From: Numida meleagris
Lineage: Eukaryota > Chordata > Aves > Galliformes > Numididae
Direction of reading: 5' to 3'
Assembly: GCF_002078875.1 (NCBI RefSeq)
Contig: NC_034412.1
Span: forward strand, 34,865,530-34,929,529
DNA length: 64,000 bases
Below are positions 26,831-38,328 of the stretch, one piece after another. The notes beneath the pieces are model-generated. The model was not told the origin of the DNA. It ran no database searches and was given only the letters and a program-made list of their open reading frames with translations. The position numbers and the translations under genes were made by a program. Within the stretch, counting starts at the first letter, position 1, and each line of letters starts with the position of its first letter.

Positions 26831-28051
26831 TTAAATGTAAGGTGAAAAATAGAAAAGCCAGTCAAGGAATAGGTGCTGTGAGATTTAAAACTCCAGCACG
26901 TGCCATTCAGTTTGGAAGAAGGGATTAAAGAAGTGGTTAAATGAGGAGCGGATACCGCTCAGAATGCTGGAACTCTTGGGGACAAAAATCAGCGTGATTC
27001 TAGAAGCACAGCCATTCTGTGCAGTGTCATCAGCCCAGGAGGCGGTATCACTTCCCAAGCAGGAAAAAGATGAAATAAAGCACCGGTCTTACAATTTATT
27101 CCCCCCCCCCCAAAACCTCTTTTTTCGGTGCAGCTAACGGGCGTTTGCTAGCAGGGCAAGATAGCCATTTAGCTGGCAAGGACTAAAGATAAGATAACAT
27201 CAGGTCAACACTTAATAATAAACGCACGCACTGTTCAGCCTGGAGCGATGGCCGTAAAGGTCCCACACAAGGGCTTACCTAAATATGGGAAAGCACCTAG
27301 CCATCATTATCCAGAAGCCTAGAGCTTCTGACTGCCTTAAATGAACATCTTACTTGTATGTGGAGAGAGCAGGCGCTGAGCTTTTTGTGATAAGTATTTG
27401 GCTCATAAATAGTACTAAAGGTTTGAAAGACCAAAGGATTCTGCATTAGGTGTGATGGGGAATGAAAGAGGGAACAGAAAAAGACTATCTGAGGTTTCTA
27501 AGTGTGTAGTTAACTGAACTGCTGCAACTCTGTGTTTATACACCTGTAACACCTTTTACTGAAGAAACAAGAAGCACTCAGAAATAATGATGTCACTTGT
27601 ACCATGTTCCTGCACATGCACATAAGAGGCACTTATACAGATGTGCAAATGGAATCATAAAAAGCAATTCTTGCTTCAAGTCCCCCAGCAAATCTGCTGT
27701 GATATTTCTAATAAAGGTACTCAAATCACAGCACCTGTGATTTCCCCACTTCCCAGCTCTAACCACAGCATCCTTCAGAATCAGAACCAGGGTCAGTCAC
27801 TCTCAAGGCCTTTATCACTCCAGAATAATTTCATAATACTTTCTAAAGTAGCCAGCCATCATTTGGATATAACTGGCACTCTTTACCTTACATTTGGTTT
27901 ATGGACTTGTGATACGAACTCTACTGCCTCTATGGCCAAAGCTTTTACCTCACCTAAAAAGAAACAAGCTTTGTTCAGCTGGACTTACTTCCATCTACTG
28001 TTCAAAATAAAATACAATTATATTCTTGTTCTGTAACTCTTTCTTAGTATC
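26831..28051. other. Intergenic, nothing recognised
   Basis: This stretch lies between the CpG island and the first intergenic CR1. It contains a run of eleven C at 27101-27111 and otherwise no gene, repeat family or regulatory site that I can support. Confidence 0.7.
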
Positions 28052-28446
28052 CTTAGTATCCTTCCAATACTTGAAGGGAGCATATAAACAGGAGGGGGAG
28101 CGATTGTTCACAAGGGTGGATAGCAATAGGAGAAGGGGGAATGGTCTTAAACTGAGAGAGGGGACATGTAGGTTAGATATTAGGAGGAAGTTTTTCACAC
28201 AAAGGGTGGTGACGCACTGGAACAGGTTGCCCAAGGAGGTTGTGGATGCCCCGTCCCTGGAGGCATTCAAGGCCAGGCTGGACGTGGCTCTGGGCAGCCT
28301 GGCTTAGTGGTCGGTGACCCTGCACTCAGCAGGGGGGTTGAAACTCGATGATCTTTGAGGTCCTTTTCAACCCAAGCCATTCTATGATTCTATGATTCTA
28401 TGATTCTATGATTCTATGATTCTATGATTCCATGATTCTATTGTTC
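28052..28446 (+). mobile_element. CR1 retrotransposon 3' end, well preserved
   Basis: The fragment begins inside ORF2 and stays open to a stop at 28305-28307. The encoded end includes FQYLKGAYKQEGERLF and HWNRLPKEVVDAPSLEAFKA, typical of CR1 ORF2 C-termini. The 3' UTR segment (ACTCGATGATCTTTGAGGTC, then CCTTTTCAACCCAAGCCATT) and an octamer tail follow. The open frame and close match to the consensus I know suggest a relatively recent insertion. It is 5'-truncated, with no promoter. Confidence 0.93.
28381..28444 (+). repeat. Octamer tandem repeat (TCTATGAT)8 forming the CR1 tail
   Basis: Six perfect copies of TCTATGAT are followed by TCCATGAT and TCTATTGT. CR1 elements end in a few copies of this octamer, so this tail is longer than usual. 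Confidence 0.92.
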
Positions 28447-30446
28447 TAGATCTGTCATTGTTACAACAAAGTTCAGTGATGAACTAACTAGTCCATGGTT
28501 TGTTACGTCTAACAACTTAACAAATCTTGTTCTCTTTAAATGTGATAGCTACATCCGTATACATGAGCTATCAGAATTTCATTATCTTCCAAAACAGATG
28601 AAATAAGCTCAACAGTTAAAACTCTGAAGTTATTAAAGTTTACTATAACAAAACTGACAATCATAAAATTGAGAAGAAAAATAACAGCCCTTTTGAATAT
28701 GCCTTCGAAGGTTGCGCACCACTGAGCTAATGTTACTAACATAAGAGGAAAACAAACAAACATTTGACAGCAGTTGGTATTTTAAAAAGCAACTGCCCTG
28801 AAAAAGGCACTATCATCATATTTCAGTGAGATGCTAGGGAAAAAAGGAGGTGTACAGCATGGTAACACCATGATTTGCTGCCTTCTCTCAGGTTCTTCAA
28901 TCCACCTTCATCTTGCACCTTCCTGTTAGCACCTTTAGGAGCAGTCGGACAGATCGGAAGTCACTGAATCAGTTCAGCAAGAAGCTTCACTGGCCCTGTT
29001 TCTTCAGAGTGATAGGAGTGAGAAAAAAACACCGGTAAGGAATTATGTTTATTCTAAAGATTTTGGTGGTATAATTACATGCTTTTGCAATTACCTATGT
29101 GTTCCTCATGGAGATAATGGATTTCCTGAGAGACAGTGTAAGTTTTGTTGGACAACAGAGAAACTGCTGGACTTAATTTTGCTTTGAGTGTTGATGCTCA
29201 GTGATTATTTAGCACAGGCCTCTTCATGAGCTACTTATGCTAAGCACCTGAATTAAAATACTTTATTCTTTGTCATAGGACTTAGTTAACTTTGTTCAGT
29301 CATGAACTGGTTAGGTCTGTTTCTCTCTCATTCAAAGTAAATGTTTGCCTTCCAATTATATTCCTTGCTTTTCTATACACTTTGTTATCTCAGTTATGCT
29401 AAAATAGAGTGCACATTTGATTTGAACATCTTTAGAGGATAAACTTTCTATACTAACTGAGGCCTGAGCCTGCATCTCATCTATGGAAACCCAGGAAAAG
29501 GCTAAGGTACTGGTCTACTCATGTACTCATTTGTATACTGAACAATTTGCGGAGTTAATTTAATTTGTACTTAGTTTACAACTTTCATTAGTCTGAGTTC
29601 TTCAGCAGTAGTTCTGGTTGCTAAAGGCAGAAACCTGAAAAGTGACTCCAAGATCTCAAAAGCATAACTGTGTAGGGAGACATCATGAAGCAAAAGACAA
29701 AAATTGACCTCCCAGTTTAGTTTACAGATTGAGTTAGTAAGTAAGAGTTGGAGTAATATATTATAATTGTGATGCCTCTTACTCCTTAGCAAAAATAGTT
29801 GAATAATTACTGCTTTAAATTTCTTCAATTATTGTTCAGTATGTGCATTGCTGCTTAATTTTACCTATTTTATTTTTGCTTGTAGAGTCTTGCTTTGTGT
29901 GACCAAATGCTTAATAATTTATCAGGTGGTAGCTACTATGTGAATTGGTACTTGGAAATTTCAGTTATATGTTCTTAATGGAGCTAGATGATTCCTGAAA
30001 TGCAAATAAAATCGGTTAAGCTGATATCTAAATGAATAGTAATGAATAGCTTACTAGTCATTTGCCTGCTTATTGAAAATAACAGACTATACTAAGATAC
30101 TAAATTTTGAAGAGCTGACTTGCTTTGAAAACTTCACATCAGTTCCAGCTAACCACATTCAAGTCCCCTGTAAATAATAATACTGTGTTCTGTGTAACCC
30201 AGGAGGACAGGTTTGCCATTGCACTTGATCTGTGTTATCTTATGAAACCAAACAGAGGAATTGGTTTGTACTACTTTCCTGAATTGACCTTGTAAAGAAA
30301 CACTGGTCTGTGTCACGTTGCCGTATTTCTCAGTTTCACAGAATACTGTTGCCTACATATAATCATGTGCTTATAAGACTATGTAGTCTATTGAACTCTC
30401 TGAAACCTTAAAGAAGAATGTATGTGTATTTTTAATTTTTTTTATC

Positions 30447-30463
30447 AAAAAAAAAAAAAAAAA
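30447..30463 (+). repeat. Poly(A) run of 17
   Basis: An uninterrupted A17 follows TTTTTTTTATC. No retrotransposed gene is recognisable upstream, so it is treated as a simple homopolymer. Confidence 0.85.
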
Positions 30464-30538
30464 GACAGTGACCACGAGAGAGATGTTAGAAAACAGTGGA
30501 AATAAAGCTATTTTTAAAATTATTTTATTTAATTCTCC

Positions 30539-30563
30539 TTTTATTTATTTATTTATTTATTTT
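30539..30563 (+). repeat. (TTTA)n microsatellite
   Basis: About six copies of the tetranucleotide TTTA are present in a T-rich stretch. It is probably length-polymorphic. Confidence 0.9.
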
Positions 30564-33500
30564 TGACAGGGGAAAGGAGGAAAGAAGGGAAATTATCTTT
30601 TTATTGTGGTCAGTTTTCCCCTCTCCCCCTACAGAGGGCCTTTAATAAATCACAGACTTAAATCTATCTGTAGTTAAGAAATCAAGCCTGTACTTTCTGC
30701 CACATATACTCAACCAAATCTGTTCTTAATCTTTTCAGGAATCTAATATAGTCAATAGATACTTTCAGCTCAACCGGTATCCTTCTTAACACTGCACATT
30801 AAGCTATATCTGTAAAATCTTACATACAGATTTAAATTTATTTTTATTCATTATCTTTTATGAGAAAAAGCTGGCCCTGTTTGTGGTAAGGTTTTGGGGC
30901 TCAGAATTGTAGAAACTGATATGAATGAAAAAAACCCAAACCCCTAACAGTGAATAAATACTATGAACATTTGAAAATATATATACATATATATATTAAT
31001 AGGTACATATAAAATGTACAGTGTATAAAATGAATTCATTTGTCAATAATAAAGCATCACAATGCATGTGTAGATTAACAATTTGCTAATTTTAAAAGAA
31101 CAGTATACATACTATATTCAAATTGCAGCATTTCAGTGTTGCAGTTTTAAATGTTTTAGAAAACTGAGGTGAACAGGAGAGTCAAAGTTCAGGTTCAAGA
31201 TGTAAAGAGTTCGAAGAATTCCAAGATGTACATGCTGGCAATGTAACTGAGATTCCTCAAAGGTAAAATTAAAGCTCTCATTCTGACATAATATCCAACT
31301 TAAAGGCTAATGCCTATCACTTTGTTCTGTTTACACCACAGCACTAGTCTTTGCTACCTTACCCTGCCATTGCAGGAAGAAGACAGCTCCCAGTAGAAGG
31401 ATAGTTGATGTGACCCAGCTGGCTGCATGGGCAAAGCTACAGAGAACCTATCTTCATCTTGGTTTCCCTGTTAATTAAGCCACAGTAAATCAAACACAAT
31501 TTTAGCAGCAAAGACAAAGTCAACTGTTTGGCAGGCTCCTGGCTGCTGCTTTTCACCCGCCCCACTCCTGGCTGCCCACCAAGCGGCTGCTTAGAATCTG
31601 GGATCAGAGTTTGTCTCTACACAGAATTGCCTTGCTTTGCTAACTTTGCATAGCTGTTCTGGGCAATTAGCCAGCTTCTAAACCAGTCTCCTCACCATCA
31701 TAAAGACAGCCTGTGATTCAGGAGGTATTTTGAGCTACAGCTACCCTAGCATAAATAACTGTAAGCTGTAAGGCAACCTAGAATCCAGGTTGATTCAGCT
31801 TAATACTTGCCTACTTTTCTCAGGCATCCATAAAGGTCCTAACATCTTCCCACAGTTCCCCTGTATTTGGGTTATTAGAATAAAACACATTAGTAGAAAG
31901 CAACATGGTACCTATTTCCATACACACATGCAGAAACAGCAAAAGCACTCAAAAACAACACAGCTGTGCTTGGTAGAAGCTCTTGTCTGTTTGGATGCAA
32001 GCATGCAAAATGTTTGCTACCACCAGTGACACCCTTATGTACCATTGCTTGAGTTCTGGGCAAAGCTGTACCATTGAGGCACTCCAGTAAGCTTTGCTGG
32101 GGCTAAGAGGAACATCAATCATTTTTCAACACATTCTTGGCCATGGGCAAACAAAAGCAAAAGAAAGGATGGGAGAAATAGAATGAGAATGCAGAAGAAA
32201 ATATTTTAAGGAAAAAAAGATACATAAACAAGGTAAGAGAAGCAGAAGAGCACCTAGTGGAAGAGTATGGAAGGAGTGGAGAAGAATTAGAAGGGAACTG
32301 GCAGAAACAAAGAACTGAAGCAGCTTACAAGGGATAGTTTTTTTTTATCTACAACATACAGCAGACAGAGCTTTTAGTGGCACATAACCACAACAGGAAA
32401 CCACTTGCACCACTTTCATTCATTTTTCTAGCTATGACTAAGTATGAAACTATTTCATAATACCTAAAGTAATGGACTTGTTAGTCTTCAGTCATGCTGT
32501 TAAGCATATTTTTAAGGTCTCTCCCTATATATATTAGCAATATTAGTCCGTAAAATATCAACTATGAATTATACAGAGCAGCCCATAAACAAGCCAACAT
32601 CGGAAAAGATAAATCTCCTTTCTAAGTAATTTATGACCTAGCTTAGACCAATTCCAAGCTGAAATTGAGTGCAAAACATTGAAGTTTTCTATTAACAACA
32701 GTCCACCACTTTTTAACAAGTGAACATTTCGATCACTTAGAAGCTCTGAAATAACTGTTATTTTCTAAAGTTCACACTGATAAACTCTGTTGATTTCTTT
32801 AAAAATCAGCACAGGCTCCAATCATCCCTCTGGAGGTAACCATCCTCTAGTAGTTAAACTTGAGTTTGAAGAGTTCCTGATGGCACAAGGGCATCTTTTT
32901 CAGCAGATCAGAAGAGGGCAAGCCGTTTGTCAGTGCAAAAGAAGAACATAAGCTCCTTCCAAAGGAGGGACTTGACCCCAGCCTCCCTGCTCTATACTGT
33001 GCAAATTGCACACTGAGCAATGTTACTGGTTGGCCTACACCATCTATATTGGAGGTCAAGACCAAGCGAACAACCTGGTTTATTTTTAATCTAGGATAAA
33101 AAAATCTTCTCATCTGTGACTACTGAGTGGATATTCCAGCAGGACTGTTGCCACACGACAAATCAGCCTATGCTTACTCACAGGGGAACTAGATAGAGGA
33201 TCAGGGGTTCTATCATACATTGAGCAGGGCTTTGCTACTCGCAAATCTAAGTTTTGTCTTGTGCTCACATGCTTGGCTACTTTTTAAAACTAGATTTAAT
33301 TCCATTTTGATGGTGAGTACATGCATTATAATTACATGGAATCACTGGAAAAAATCTCTACTTAAACCACAAACAGTAACAAAACAAAGTTTTATAGTAA
33401 GTCCCACATATATATGCATGTGATACATTTAACTGTAATTTTCACAACAAGAAGTTCAGGAGAAACGGTTACTTTATATCTCAGCACAGTTTCTTTTTAA

Positions 33501-33874
33501 AGGGTAACTATATACATGCACAGAAGTGGGATTTCCCACCAATTGTGGGAAATCAAGGACATAAATCATACAACTTTGGACTGAAAAATATTGAAGGTAA
33601 TCGGTCAAATCCACTTCACTGAAGAAAATATTGATTCAGTTTTACATAACAGTCATTAAACTAGGTACAGTCCTAGCACATTTCAAAAGATACACATACA
33701 TATGTATATAATTTTATATATTCATAGTGGAAAAACCCTCAGAAGTCTATTTACTGTATTTCGAAAGAAGGAGCCACCAGGAATAACTTCAGTTCTTTGT
33801 ATGGCTGCATGACTTATTTTATTAGTGGTTTATTCTGAGAAGGTGAAATGTAATTGCTCTCAAGGCAAAAAGTG

Positions 33875-33972
33875 ACTGAACTTGTCAGGGACTGGAAAGT
33901 CGTGCGTGTCTTGATCAGACTTTTGTCCTTTTAAAAGACACGCATGACTTTCCAGTCCCTGACAAGTTCAGT
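33875..33972 (+). repeat. Long near-perfect inverted repeat (38-bp arms, 22-nt loop)
   Basis: The arms are 33875-33912 and 33935-33972. They are complementary at 37 of 38 positions. The single difference (G at 33902 against T at 33945) would be a G-U pair if the plus strand were transcribed. The loop is 33913-33934. No transposon family is recognised. The near identity of the arms implies a recent origin or selection on the fold. Confidence 0.9.
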
Positions 33973-34142
33973 GTCTGTTCTTTCCTTGAGATGACAAAAA
34001 AATAGGGAAGAAAACTTGAAACAGAAGCAGATTGTTATAGAAGGTGAAGACGGGCTCACATACACGTGCACACAATGAATTTGTGTAGCTGAAGTTCCTG
34101 TTGTTACATGCAAGTTTCAGCAAAGCAGTCACAGGCCTTCCT

Positions 34143-34148
34143 GCCTAT
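34143..34148. repeat. Target-site duplication, left copy
   Basis: GCCTAT directly abuts the LTR terminus and is identical to the copy at 34521-34526. Confidence 0.87.
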
Positions 34149-34520
34149 TGTCGGCGCTTGGTCCCGTTACAGAATTCCCCCAGTCAGTGTGGCATCAGAA
34201 TAACAAGTCCTCTGAATAGCAAGTTCTCAGAATAGCAAGTTCTCTTAATAGCAAGTTCTCTTTATTGTGTTTTACACACACCTTATATATCCTTCACTCG
34301 TAAGCAGTAAATCCACTCACGGTTAATTATCCTTAAGTTCTTCACAACAAGGTAGATAACAAAGGGTTGCTTAACTGTCCCAGAAGTGACCACATTAGCT
34401 CTGTGCATACTAAAGAGTATTCTGTTTACACCTTAGCCCTGTCTCCAGACTCCGGAGGCCTCATAGAGATAAGATCTACTAGAGTCTGTTGGGCTCTTTG
34501 TTGTTAAATCTCCCCCCACA
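34149..34520 (-). mobile_element. Solo LTR of an endogenous retrovirus
   Basis: The 372-bp element starts TG and ends CA when read on the minus strand. It is flanked on both sides by the same 6 bp, GCCTAT (34143-34148 and 34521-34526). On the minus strand it has a TATA-like box (TATATAAGG, complement of about 34282-34290) followed about 16 bp later by AATAAA (complement of 34261-34266). This closely spaced order resembles the promoter and poly(A) signal layout of alpharetrovirus-like LTRs. A 6-bp duplication fits class II (alpha/beta-like) avian elements. No gag, pol or env is present, so this is a solo LTR left by recombination between two LTRs. The exact family is not assigned. Confidence 0.87.
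34198..34260 (-). repeat. 16-bp tandem repeat inside the LTR (about 4 copies)
   Basis: On the plus strand the unit is GAATAGCAAGTTCTCN. The first copy is diverged (GAATAACAAGTCCTCT) and three later copies are almost identical. It lies just downstream of the AATAAA signal in LTR orientation, so it would fall in the R/U5 part of the transcript. Confidence 0.88.
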
Positions 34521-34526
34521 GCCTAT
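34521..34526. repeat. Target-site duplication, right copy
   Basis: GCCTAT directly abuts the other LTR terminus. The exact match supports an undisturbed insertion. Confidence 0.87.
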
Positions 34527-37349
34527 GTATTTTTTATTGTTTTCATTTTATATATATTCGTATTCATATTATATATATATTTTTTTATAAAAATTGATGA
34601 TATAATCTGAAATGCCTTTGTGTCAACCCTCCTAGTTTCTACTACCTCCCCACTGTAACCCTAGATGTACTATCTGTTGGACATGGCTTTGGCTTTGGCA
34701 CTGCTTGTGCCTGTAGGAGTATCTGACATCCTTGATCTGAATCTGTGAGATCACAGAGTGTCCCAAGAAATATTAAAGGAACTTCTCACGTTTTGAGACA
34801 AGAGGCATCAAACACCAGGAAGGGCAACAACTTGAACCATCACCACCCTTGTTGATCATTTCCTATCATAGGTGGTCATCAACAAGGTAAATTCAGTTTA
34901 AATTTAGAGTTGTCCCGCTTGGCTTGGCAAATGCAGAACTGTACATTCTTAATGCAGAGGGACCTTAAGGGTGCTCATCTGTGTGGGCCGTCATCAGGAT
35001 GAGAGGACAGTGCAGGCGATCCATAACATTTAGTGTACCCCAGAAACAGTTATGATCACAAGTGGAGAACACGCAAAATATTTACACATCAGTTTCCTCT
35101 AACTTTCCTGTAAGCGGATAGCAAAACCAAAAACAAACAACTGATTTATAGAGGCATTTACCTTCAGATAGTCTTGATAATAAAATGTGAGTACTAATTT
35201 TAAAAAGCAAGGGAAGTAGTGCTAGCACAAAATTACAACCTGGTGAGTTTTCATGGGCTGACAGTCAGCTGTATCAGCATTTCCCATGTGCTCTTTAGAT
35301 CTTCAAAGACAAACTCAAATGTAGCGAGCAACCTGTATTCCAAAACAACTCAGATATTTATTTAATAATAATTTTACTTCCCAAGCCCAGACGATGTCCC
35401 AAGAGCTAATGTCTCAGCCACTCCTGGAAGAGTCCAGAACAATGCCTGAGAAACAGTCAGTCATGGGAGTGGACCTGGTGTCACCTTTTTTGTTTGGCTT
35501 GTGGCCAGTGACTCAACCAATCCTGAAATGGAACCGACTACAATTCCAAACAGGGGCTGGGTCTGCTGCTGCTTCCCTTACGTGCCATGTGGAACATCCC
35601 TAGTACCAGACTCGGGATTGGCCCTTTCATTTATTTCTCTCTTTTTCCTTTTCCTCTTAAAGTTGCGAAGTAACACAAGGCTTACTTGAATTTCCTGTAG
35701 AACCACACAGTTTAGGCAGATGTAATTGTGGGAGGGCCAGCACACACAGGATAACCATTTTGTAGAAATCTCCTGTTAAAGTTGATATTTTTTCCTTTTA
35801 TGTATAGACCTTGAGTGTCATTTCACCTTAAACTAACAGAGGGGATATGTGAATCTGGATGCCACTTCCTCCCTTCATGACACTTCCATAAATTTGAAAG
35901 TGAATTATACTCATCTGGATTAAGGGATTCATTTTCCCCCAGAATAAAATAATGCTGCGAGGAGTAATTCAGGTACAATTGTAACAGTATAAATTCACAG
36001 TCTTTTAATTTTAATGCGTTGACCTATGCCTTGTGGAAAGAAAAAGCTAAAAATGATTGTTGTAATGGATATTTTCGAATGCTGTGTCTTAGTCAATTAA
36101 TCACTGATAATCTAGAGACTTGGATCTCATGCAATCAGTAGAAAATGAACTGGTGGCAGTTGTTGCTCATTTCAACAGAACTAGACCAGAGTAAGACTGG
36201 AGTGAAAATAAAATGAAAGCAACAAACAGCTTCTGCCTGCTGCAGATCAGCACATCAGACTTATGCTGTTGTATTTCAGATGCGTATCTCTGGATTATCT
36301 TGATATATATTTAATGACTTGATATTTTGTTTCCAGGCATCCTGTCCTGGCCTGTCTGCTTTCATACCGACAGCTTAGATAGCCAGAGGCACCCTAAACA
36401 TGTTCACCTGCATGTTTAGATAGAGAGCAGTCTAAGAGGAGCCAGAATAGCAAGGCCCAACATTGCGGGAGTTCCTTCCCTCCTCTTCTCCTGTCTGTGC
36501 CCATGGAATGTTTATTTGATGAAGCAGCACTGTCTGCTTAACCAATCAAGACTTTCAAAATTATTTATGAGGGATGACAGACGGAGTTACAATGTAGAGG
36601 AAAACTGATAGACAGTGAAAGTATATTACCATAACAAGATGATATGCAAAATTATTCTTTGCTTATTGAGAAGGAACAGGCCCCCCTAGCATGCATAAGC
36701 ACTTCATTATCTGCTGCACCTTCATTGTCCCCAATGCAGGAATAAGGACAGCCGAAGCAGGGAAATGTTATTGCTAATCTGCATTTATTTGGCTTATAAA
36801 AGTGCATCTGCTTAAGCCTGAAGGTCATGGAGGAATACTTATTTACAAGTCCCTTGGTAGAAATATTTTCTTTTATAGCATGCATATCAGTACCAAGCAG
36901 TAGCAGTGGAAGATTTAAACGTTTCATCCTTTTGAATATTTAAATCTCTTCCAAATAACTGCATTAGTTCAGATACCAGCCAGGTCACTTCTCTGGTCTC
37001 CCTTGTACTATTGGTTCCAGATCCTCAGCCCTGCCTTTGCTCCAACAGGATTTGGATTTCAGAGTGCAGCAACCAGTCCCCTTCCTCCTCATCTGCAAGT
37101 CCTCTATAGGACATAGCTACTCTCCTGTCCACTTTCACCTCTCATAGCCTCCAGGCCTGGATAGGAGCTCAGAAAGTGGGGATCATTCCACTTATCTTGA
37201 GAGCGCACCTTTCTGTGGCGCTGTGGGTGAATGGTACAGATTTAAGCCACAGAATGCGCTCCACCGAACCCAACTACCTTTCCTTGCTGGGGCAAAAAGC
37301 TTTTTCACTGTGTACCAAGAAGGAGTTACCTTGCTACAGGAGTCAGGCT
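34527..37349. other. Intergenic, no gene supported
   Basis: The start (34530-34600) is very AT-rich with TATATA alternation. The rest is ordinary non-repetitive sequence with no recognised protein or repeat family. Confidence 0.65.
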
Positions 37350-38328
37350 TCAGGATGTTAAAAACAACAAGAAGGTATTCTACAGGTACATAGGTCAGAA
37401 GAGACAGGTCAAAGAGAGCACACCTCCTCTGCTAAAATGAGAAAGGAGAACTGGCTACATCAGAGGTATGCAGTGTGTTCTTTGCGTCAGTCTTTGCTGG
37501 CGAACAGGATTCTCACATCCCTGAACCTCACATCCCTGAATCTGAATCTCTAGGTGGGAACTGAGGGAACAAACACCCACCCACTCTAAGGGTGGAACAA
37601 GTCTAAAACCTGCTCATGAGACTGAATGTGTACAAGTCCATGGTGCTGGATGACACGCATCCCAGAGTCCTAAGAGAGCTGGCTGATGTTGTTGCTGAGC
37701 TGTTGTCCATCATATTTGAAAAGTCATGGCTGTCAGGCAAAGTTCTTGGTGACTGGAAAAAGGAAACATGACTCCCATTTACAAGAAAGGGAGGAAGGAC
37801 AGCCTGGGGAACTACAGGCTGGTGAGCCTCACCTCTGTGCCTGGGAAGATCATGGAGCAGATCCTCCTGGAAGTCACGTTAAGGCACGTTATGGATGAGC
37901 AGGTGATCTAAGACAGCCAGCATGGCACCACCAAAGGAAGACCATGCCTGACAAATTTGTTGGCCTTCTGTGATGGAGTGACAGCATCAGTAGACAGGGA
38001 AAGGGCGATGGATGTCATCTACCTGGACTTCTCCAAAGCCTTTGACAGGGTCCCTCATCACATCCTTCTCTCCAAATTGGAGAGGTATGGATTTGAAGGA
38101 TGGACTGTTTGGTGGATTAAGAACTGGTTGGCTGGTTGCAGCCAAAGGGTTGTGATCAATGGTTCTATGTCAAGGTGGAGGCTGATCATGAGTGGTGTCC
38201 CCCAGGGGTCGGTCTTGGGACCAGTGCTCTTCAACATCTTTATCAATGACATAGATGATGGAATCGAGTGCACTATATGATCTTTAAGGTCCTTTTCAAC
38301 CCAGGCCATTCTATGATTCTATGATTAA
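37350..38328 (+). mobile_element. CR1 retrotransposon with an internal deletion
   Basis: The plus strand carries the reverse-transcriptase part of CR1 ORF2 with frameshifts and stops. Readable blocks are [38 protein letters not shown] and [20 protein letters not shown]. The frame is intact from 37957 to 38280. Right after the codons for DDGIECT the sequence jumps to the 3' end of the element (ATGATCTTTAAGGTCCTTTT, then the CATTCTATGATTCTATGATT tail). The catalytic FADD block, the rest of ORF2 and most of the 3' UTR are missing. The left border is approximate. Confidence 0.88.

Larger units (their letters stand above)
28447..33874. other. Intergenic, AT-rich, no gene supported
   Basis: It contains simple repeats (A-run 30447-30463, TTTA repeat 30539-30563, AT-rich alternation 30975-31000), a possible tRNA-like relic (32967-33018) and a possible splice-bounded segment (28892-29034). 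None of the reading frames has recognisable protein motifs. Confidence 0.65.
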
